The position numbers and the translations under genes are program-made. The notes below the pieces were generated by a model. It searched no databases. It was not told where the DNA came from and was given only the letters and a program-made list of their open reading frames with translations. DNA of 64,000 bases from Lineus longissimus (lineage: Eukaryota > Nemertea > Pilidiophora > Heteronemertea > Lineidae): NCBI RefSeq assembly GCF_910592395.1, contig NC_088310.1, positions 6,517,501 through 6,581,500 of the forward strand, written 5' to 3'. Below are positions 57,901-64,000 of this stretch, piece by piece; within the stretch, counting starts at the first letter, position 1, and the number at the start of each line of letters is the position of its first letter.

Positions 57901-59835
57901 TCTCCTGATCGTTTAATTGATTGTAATTAGTTCGGGCAATCAGTGAGAAGATTGCGGAGTCAGGCAAGGGTTTTTGTGCAGGGATAACTAGAAAGCACTG
58001 CTTGGTGCAAACCCTACAGCAATCCGTGAAACTGACTCAAGTCTGCACGTTTCCACTGGTTTTATGAGCTAGAAAGAACCAAGGACACCTGTTGAACATT
58101 TTACCCATAAATCGGAAGGACTATCATGATCCTAAAACTTGTCGACATTGACCCACTGATTATCACTAGTGGACAACACCATGACAAGAATGGAGAACTT
58201 TGTACAAGTTGCAACATTTACATTGACAACAACATGCATTTTTTTCAAACTTGTCGCTCGTTACAAACCAAACTGGAGAGAATCCGCTGCAGCAGACAAC
58301 CAAATTATGTGACACCTACCATTAACAAGTTTGTCTCCCTCAGCCTTATGTGGGTCAGCAGATCCATCCATGGAATGATCCATAGTTATAAATGATGCTT
58401 TCAAGCCAATGAATTGGAATTGTTTACTGGAGCAAGGAGTCCATGCATATGATAGGTCTATAAATGTGAATGATGATAGTGTCACAATTATTCAGCTGTT
58501 GAAACACCAGCTATTCCCACAGGCATAAATCAACAGTGGAACATAGAAAGTGTGCATACATCCCAACAACTGTGATTATGAAAAGCATTATGCATTGGGC
58601 CAGGCCGGCCAAGGTTCATAGGAAAGGTTTATCTCAGTATAACCAGGTGAGGGGGTCAATGATGTCACACTGATATATCAGAAGGGATTGTTTTGTCTAG
58701 TACCAGACTGGACACCAAGCCAGACAGGCCAATGATAGAACAAATGAAGCACGTTTCTCCACCTGTTAATTGTCAGATCAGAACACTGGAACAAACTTTT
58801 GCTGCCGATTGTCAATTTATCGTCAATATCTAAGGAGCCTCATATCCTATCTCATGTCCTTGGTTGTGGTCAACACAACATGTCTTTGGTTGTTGTCAAC
58901 ACAATCTGTCATCAGTTGTGGTCAACACAACTTGTCTTTGGTTGTGGTCAACACAACATGTCTTTGGTTGCGGTCAACACGTGTCTTTGGTTGTGGTCAA
59001 CACACGTTTTTGGTTGTGGTCAACGCTAATGTTTACATAGCTCATAGCTGTATATGATTAACATCAGCCGTATATTCATTTAAACCAAATTTAGACCTCA
59101 CTGCTAGATTACTGTTACTCACTTAGCCAATCTAGCTACAATCCAACCTGGCATCAGCAACTGGCGAAGACGCACAATGACTGGGGAAGAGGCTGGCAGA
59201 GGCACTGAACAGTTGGAGACAAGCTCCTAACTCAAGACATGTATCGTCGGCCTAGGCCTATAGCTATGTCATCTATAGCCCTATGTCAGCTTGTGACGAT
59301 ATGGAGGAGAATAAACAATGTCAAGCAAGGTGACTGGGTTGGGACAGGCAAGTCCCCATTCCTGGAGCCAGTGGCAAGTGCAAGTCATAAAGTGGCGGCC
59401 CCTGTCACGCCTGTGGCACCCCCATCACGTGCGCGCGCTCTCAATCTCTCATTGAATGACGGAAAACCAAATCTAGTGCTTGAAATGAGTGAACAAATAA
59501 AATCTTCTCAGCGAATTACCTGAAAATCAGAGCAGCTTATGACAGGACTGACTGAAAAAGATCAATAAAACTGGGCAAGACACAAATCGCAGGCTGGAAA
59601 AGGAAAAAGTTGAAAGTGAAAATGAGTGAAAAAAATTGAGGTGTCCGTGGTTTGAGTGTGTAATGCCATTTATTTATGTCTTTTCTGGGCGTACACATAT
59701 TCAAATAGTTTCAGTGTATGGTTACACTCTTTATGTATCTGACAATGTCGTTTATTTGTGATTTAGACCGCACATCTTACCAGGGCCAGTATGATGAGAC
59801 GTGTCCAACTGATTTTGATGCTGACTGTCCGCCAT
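48916..59835 (-). CDS. ATL: Atlastin, ER membrane-fusion GTPase
   Basis: Dynamin-family GTPase that tethers and fuses ER tubules. Minus-strand exons in coding order: 59835-59781, 53430-53216, 52948-52814, 51768-51664, 51415-51305, 51056-50825, 50475-50291, 49997-49926, 49812-49381, 48993-48916 (1620 nt, 539 aa, all in frame). P-loop GAFRKGKS is at about 70-77, the switch region is GGSERDTTG, then DTQG, and the RD motif in FLVRDW. The middle domain has [15 protein letters not shown] and [52 protein letters not shown] precedes two hydrophobic membrane segments (about residues 430-485), then [14 protein letters not shown] and a short basic tail. The first exon ([18 protein letters not shown]) is assigned by phase and donor match across a 6.3-kb intron; that join is the least certain. 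Confidence 0.94.
50555..50611. repeat. 19-bp tandem repeat, three copies, in an atlastin intron
   Basis: CCCACAACACTGATGTGTT three times with no change. Confidence 0.9.
52553..52785. repeat. Diverged tandem duplication (~100 bp) in an atlastin intron
   Basis: Two copies sharing AACACAGCAGCTGG, TCTAGAAAAACT and CCCAGC boxes, at about 52553-52668 and 52686-52785. A nearby GCCACCCTGTA (52414-52424) resembles one end of a mariner-type element. Confidence 0.6.
53431..59780 (-). other. Atlastin intron 1 (6.35 kb)
   Basis: No supported exon or gene inside. Short open frames on both strands lack conservation cues. It holds the minisatellite at 58858-59030 and a poly-T tract near 57846. Promoter or enhancer elements cannot be judged by eye. 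Confidence 0.5.
58858..59030. repeat. Minisatellite, ~30-bp units, in atlastin intron 1
   Basis: About six irregular units built on TTGGTTGTGGTCAACACAA with variable CATGTCTT or CGTGTCTT spacers; unit length is 23-33 bp. Confidence 0.85.
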
Positions 59836-59869
59836 GATAATTTTGAAATAATGACGTAATGGACTGCAC

Positions 59870-60340
59870 CTGACGTCAGGTTGATGTTATATCCAATCCA
59901 CGTTAGCAGGTCATGTGATCTTTGAGATTTTGCGGGAAATGAAATTGTAAACAAACGCACGTGCGCAGTTCAAATGGTGAACAATTGCAGACTTGGGTAA
60001 GGCCTATAACTCAGAGTGTAGGAATGAGAAGTATCCTATATTGACAGAGACACATACAGCCCCCCCCCGGCTAAAGCCCCTAACTGCACATATATGTAAA
60101 ATGAATACCACCAATTTCACCCCCAGCTCCTAACTATAGTCCCCCTTTAACAGAAACCCTTTTCAAAACACCGGGAAAACCCTTGTCCGCAATTTTTCAT
60201 CATTTGAACTGCGCACGTGCGCAATTGTTCAACATTTGAACCGCGCACGTGCATTTGTTTACAATTTCATTTCCCGCGGAATCTCAAAGATCACATGACC
60301 TGCTAACGCGGATTCGATATAACATTGACCCTGACGTCAC
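59870..60340. promoter_or_regulatory. Palindromic promoter region of atlastin
   Basis: A large inverted repeat: 59870-59996 pairs with about 60215-60340 around a ~220-bp centre, starting 35 bp upstream of the atlastin ATG. Both arms carry a CRE (TGACGTCA), GTCATGTGATC (E-box-like), TTGCGGGAAATG/CCCGCGGAA-type sequence and GCACGTGCGC (NRF1/E-box-like); the last is doubled in the distal arm. The arrangement would present the same sites in both directions. Confidence 0.75.
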
Positions 60341-63105
60341 GTACTACTTTTTAGACCGGTTTACTATCCGGGTCAGATTATTGTAATTTTGGGCAATATC
60401 ATATCCTTCGTTATCATGAGTAACTATAATGACTGAAAAAATTATAACCAACAGGAGACAGAGGAAATCTTAGCTTTCATTCACATATCTTTTGTGCAGA
60501 GAGCAGGGATTGCAAAAATCTTGGAATTCTGAACTATTTTGTTAGCGTGTTCACTTTTCTTTTTCATGATGGTCGTGAATTGGCATGCGTAAATACGATA
60601 GCAACTTTTCTGTGTGTGGACTTTATATGACAACCTATTTTGAAGCAGTGCAATTACCACTAAGTACCACATTGTCAGGGAGGTAAGTTAACAAATGCAA
60701 AAGTTCAATATATCTAGTTTCTACATTTGCAGATTCTGCTGCAGTTGCACTCTCCATATGTGGATTTTGCTAGCATCAAAATTCGGCCTGATCAGGTCGC
60801 TTGGCGATTGGTGCAGCTGTTTTCCTCCGATACACTACCGCACTCTGTACATCTTACTGTACATTTTTGCTATGTTTACAGTGGTTCTGGATACAGAGAT
60901 TTCCAGTGTATTCCCCAGTGTGCTGTGTACTATTTTAACTGTGCAATCATGAACAGGATGTTGTAGGTAGAACCCACATGGTGTATTTGTTAGTGTAAAT
61001 AAATGCTGTTATTATGTATGCCTATAGTAAATAATAAAATGATGGTCAGGTAATTAATTTCATTTGACAACATCAATTTCTGCAGTTAGTGTTGTCGTCG
61101 TCAGTCAGCTTCCATGACGTAGTACCAGAAGCTTGTCACTCATTTGAACAGACCTGTTTGGGTGCTGATGTGACCAGGCATCTTGCCTTTCACCTGGAGC
61201 GAAGGGTGACAGTTGCTTAAGTTATGGCAATGTCCGAATTTGCCTAGCTATTGACGCACGTTGTGAGTGTGGGCATTAGTTTTGTCTGGGCCCAGCCGTC
61301 ACTGAGTCGGCATGCTGTCACAGTGTCAGCTGTCCTGCTCTCACTGATGATGAGATGACGACTGACTGATATCCGGTTTATGACAGGGGTTAGTTTTCGA
61401 CTATTCAGGTTACAGAGTTGGGTCCACGACCGAATACCAATATCTGATGTGCATTTGAAGAATATACTTGTTTTGTGTTCTTTCTCTCCTTTCGTTTGCC
61501 TCAGCCAAAGCTCTCACTGTAAGGGGAAGGACTACATGTATAATGTCCTGGGAGTGGGACAAATACTGGAATAAGGACTAGGACCCAGGCGACCCCAGTT
61601 GGGCACCTTTTGTTTTAGTAATGGTATTTGACAAGAGAGCAGGGTTGCAATTGCTTGAATTTGAGATGAAAACATTCAGGAGATACACAGAGTCCCTTAA
61701 TATAAGCCTACTAGAAACCATGTCTACTACATGTATCGACAGGGCCTGTGACTAGGAACAAGTGCAGGAAATGCTGGATTCTGCACTCCCCAGCAGAAAT
61801 CTGATTAAATAACATGTATGAGCTGGGTTTATCCGGGGAGTTTAATGTTAGAATAGATGATGAATTGGAGAACTAAATAGTGACATATCAATTCAAACTG
61901 TTGGATTATCACAGCTGGGCCTATGTGGTATTGAATATTGGCTTATGCCCACATGTACATGTATGCAATACTCCTAGTCTAAGTCCCTATAGGTCGATGT
62001 TGTGCATTGCCAGTTTAAAGCCTGTGCCATATACAAAATGTTAGCTATCATAAGGCCGGCCGGTGTTGTTTGGTGTTGAATAGCAATACTCACACACAAT
62101 GAGCAAATGGATTCAAAACCGATCTATTCATAAGTGTTTTGCTGCAGAATATTTTAAAGTGCAAATGCATAAACTTCTGCAGTAATTGATGTAAGTTTTT
62201 AAGAAAGTGTTTGTCAATTGTAACGTATGAAGGAACGCTAGATAGATTTGCCTTGATGTCTACCCTTCCTTTAGCTTGCTTCCTGGTGTGCAATGAATAG
62301 GATGGGTTTCAAGTCATAAGTCATTTCATTTGAAGCCTGTCTTGGTGGCATTGACTGGAGAAGTACCCATATCATGAGTTTCAGTCCCATGTCATCTTGC
62401 AGTGTGGAAAATGAGCTCAGTTGTACACCTTTATTCGAGGTCTTCCAGACAATTTCATTTCATGCTTTTGTGATTTTCTATGTAATTTTTCCCAATTCCC
62501 CAATGTTATGATTTGCTCATGGGTTTTACTTGAACATTGAGATAAAGTTCTATCCAGTTCCAGGAGGTGTCAGCACCTATTTGTTTTATTGCCATGATCA
62601 ATACTGGGATTGTGTTGTTCTTTCACATTGAGAATTCAAACATGTCGGCGCATTTAATCGGGTTCGATGGCCTCAATCAATGAGGCAGGGTGTGAATTTA
62701 ACATATTTTAACACTTCCTGTTCTTCCCTGAACATACACTTGTCGCAGACCTTGTGCGAAAGTTGAAATGAAAGTTTGCACATTCTGTGAGATCACTTGA
62801 AAGATAAAAACCTGAGGATTTCATCAATATTTGTCAAGGAATGATGGACCGTACAGAGCGGAAACGGTCAAAGGTCAATGTACTATGACAATTTGCAGCA
62901 TGCATTCGGACAGTTCTAAATGCCCATCTATGATTGACTGAATGAGTGCACTTGAAGATTGTTGAAGTTGTTCTTGAATTCGCAATGAGTCAGTGTAAAA
63001 ATAATAAGATAATAGCTGAAAATCCTGAGTTAGTTGATTCCAAAGTTTTTAGATGCAGCCATAATTTGATATCGTCCGTAAAAGACTGTCTTGTTTTCTT
63101 TTTAG
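60341..63105. other. Region between the atlastin promoter and the last gene
   Basis: No supported coding exon. It may contain 5' non-coding exons of the plus-strand gene whose first coding exon begins at 63106. Several open frames of 60-85 codons show no family features. Confidence 0.5.
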
Positions 63106-63130
63106 GAGTGGTACACCATCTAAAAGTAAA

Positions 63131-63157
63131 ATGCCAGACAAGACAAAAGACGGGTGA
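63131..63157 (+). CDS. Upstream ORF of 8 codons before the 63159 start
   Basis: ATG at 63131 encodes MPDKTKDG and stops at 63155-63157, one base before the main ATG at 63159. It is in the same exon (acceptor TTCTTTTTAG ending 63105). Such close spacing would favour termination followed by reinitiation, if both are in the mature leader. Confidence 0.4.
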   Translation: MPDKTKDG

Positions 63158-63158
63158 T

Positions 63159-64000
63159 ATGCATAAGATGTCAGCGGGCTTTCCAAATCCTCGGGACAAT
63201 GTGGATGGCATTGTTATGTCGAAGTCTACGCAGGCGACGGCTATTACTCAATTTCAGAGTATGATCTTGCCAAACGTACCTGTCAGAATGACCACTGGTT
63301 CTCAGGACTTCTCCGTTACTAGCGGCAGTTCTTTGACATATCCTCAAACAACTGGTCACTATTCAAATCACCAGAGTATTTTCAACTTCAGTGAAGGAGC
63401 TTTCAGGAAGGAAGAAAAGGATGCCCATTTGGGATCGAAGGTGGTAGAGGCAACTCAGTCACCCCCTGTCAATATGAACCATTTTCAGAAGTCTTTTACC
63501 TTCCCTACTCAGGCTGTGGACTCGAAATCAGGGATTGTGGCGAACGTGAGTGTTGCCGATGAAAAGGGCATGTCCCCGTTGTCCATCGTGCCTATGTCAT
63601 ATCAAGACGGTGGTCAACCAAGCCCTGCTTCGTCGACGCAGAGTTTACCAAACAACCAGGCCTTGCGCTACCAGGCTTCGGGACGTGATGCCATGCTCAG
63701 TGCCATTAACTATAATGAGGCTGAAATGTTACATGAAGGGGGGTTCGATGTCACAGGCAACTTAGGCAATCTTGACGACGGCTTGCTGAGTGGGATGACG
63801 AGTACCCAAAATCCTCCAAATTCAAATCCGTTTGATTTATTCGACGGTGACGGGAACGTGAATGATGCTTACAACATGGAAGCAACCCAAGATCTCCAGT
63901 TGCCGTCAGATTCATTTCCGGAGCACTCGTCTGGTTTTAACATGAGTGACAACAGCAATCTTAGTGCTGCAGGGGAGCAGGAGAGGCAAGGTGGGTTTAT
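63159..64000 (+). CDS. Unrecognised low-complexity protein, N-terminal 280 residues (runs off window)
   Basis: One exon open from ATG 63159 (second ATG at 63168) to the window edge, 842 nt without a stop, preceded by an acceptor at 63105. It starts MHKMSAGFPNPRDNVDGIVM. It is rich in Ser, Asn, Gln, Gly and Asp, with few Cys or Trp and no signal peptide, membrane segment or coiled coil; acidic patches such as NPFDLFDGDGN and GNLGNLDDGLL. This composition suits a disordered activation or scaffold region of a nuclear protein, but no domain is visible, so the function is unknown. The rest of the gene lies to the right. Confidence 0.65.
   Translation, partial: MHKMSAGFPNPRDNVDGIVMSKSTQATAITQFQSMILPNVPVRMTTGSQDFSVTSGSSLTYPQTTGHYSNHQSIFNFSEGAFRKEEKDAHLGSKVVEATQSPPVNMNHFQKSFTFPTQAVDSKSGIVANVSVADEKGMSPLSIVPMSYQDGGQPSPASSTQSLPNNQALRYQASGRDAMLSAINYNEAEMLHEGGFDVTGNLGNLDDGLLSGMTSTQNPPNSNPFDLFDGDGNVNDAYNMEATQDLQLPSDSFPEHSSGFNMSDNSNLSAAGEQERQGGF

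Noticed and set aside
58770-59057. Frames with repeated [10 protein letters not shown] in atlastin intron 1
   Set aside because: Produced by the minisatellite; no splice or start support.

Overview
This is animal nuclear DNA. Every confident gene is broken into many short GT-AG exons, AATAAA signals follow stop codons, and introns and spacers are AT-rich with MITEs, a tRNA-like SINE and satellite DNA. The genes belong to a ciliated bilaterian. The intron density and the (ACG)n element ending in a gctcacc/ggtgagc hairpin suggest a marine invertebrate, perhaps a lophotrochozoan. That placement is inference; no species can be named from the sequence alone.

Layout, left to right: the 3' part of a cathepsin F-like protease (+, to 2699) with a duplicated catalytic exon; ECH1 dienoyl-CoA isomerase (+, 5531-8330); DRC8/EFCAB2 (-, 9659-13044), head-to-head with an hnRNP U homologue (+, 13555-24102); the 3' exon of an unrecognised gene (-, 25598-25924); a divergent homeobox gene (+, 27473-30084); mitochondrial ribosomal protein S10 (-, 32320-34467), head-to-head with DNAL1, axonemal dynein light chain 1 (+, 34728-39709); a 3-kb satellite of 114/122-bp units (41005-44095); atlastin (-, 48916-59835), whose promoter sits in a large inverted repeat; and the start of an unrecognised low-complexity protein (+, from 63159). 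All exon joins listed for the seven complete genes keep frame, so those models are strong, although no transcript data were available.

Two axonemal genes (DRC8, DNAL1) each share a short divergent promoter with a housekeeping gene (hnRNP U, MRPS10). The EFCAB2-HNRNPU head-to-head pair also exists in human 1q44 as I recall it, which would make it an ancient linkage.

The most striking signal is in the protease. Two adjacent exons are interchangeable in phase, separated by a 52-nt intron, and cannot be joined without a frameshift. One carries the catalytic Cys and the other has Gly there. This looks like a splicing switch between an active protease and a pseudoprotease. Other leads are a 9-nt microexon in DNAL1, a poison-exon candidate in the hnRNP U gene, a very recent duplication of a splice acceptor in MRPS10, a satellite open in two frames, and the palindromic atlastin promoter.
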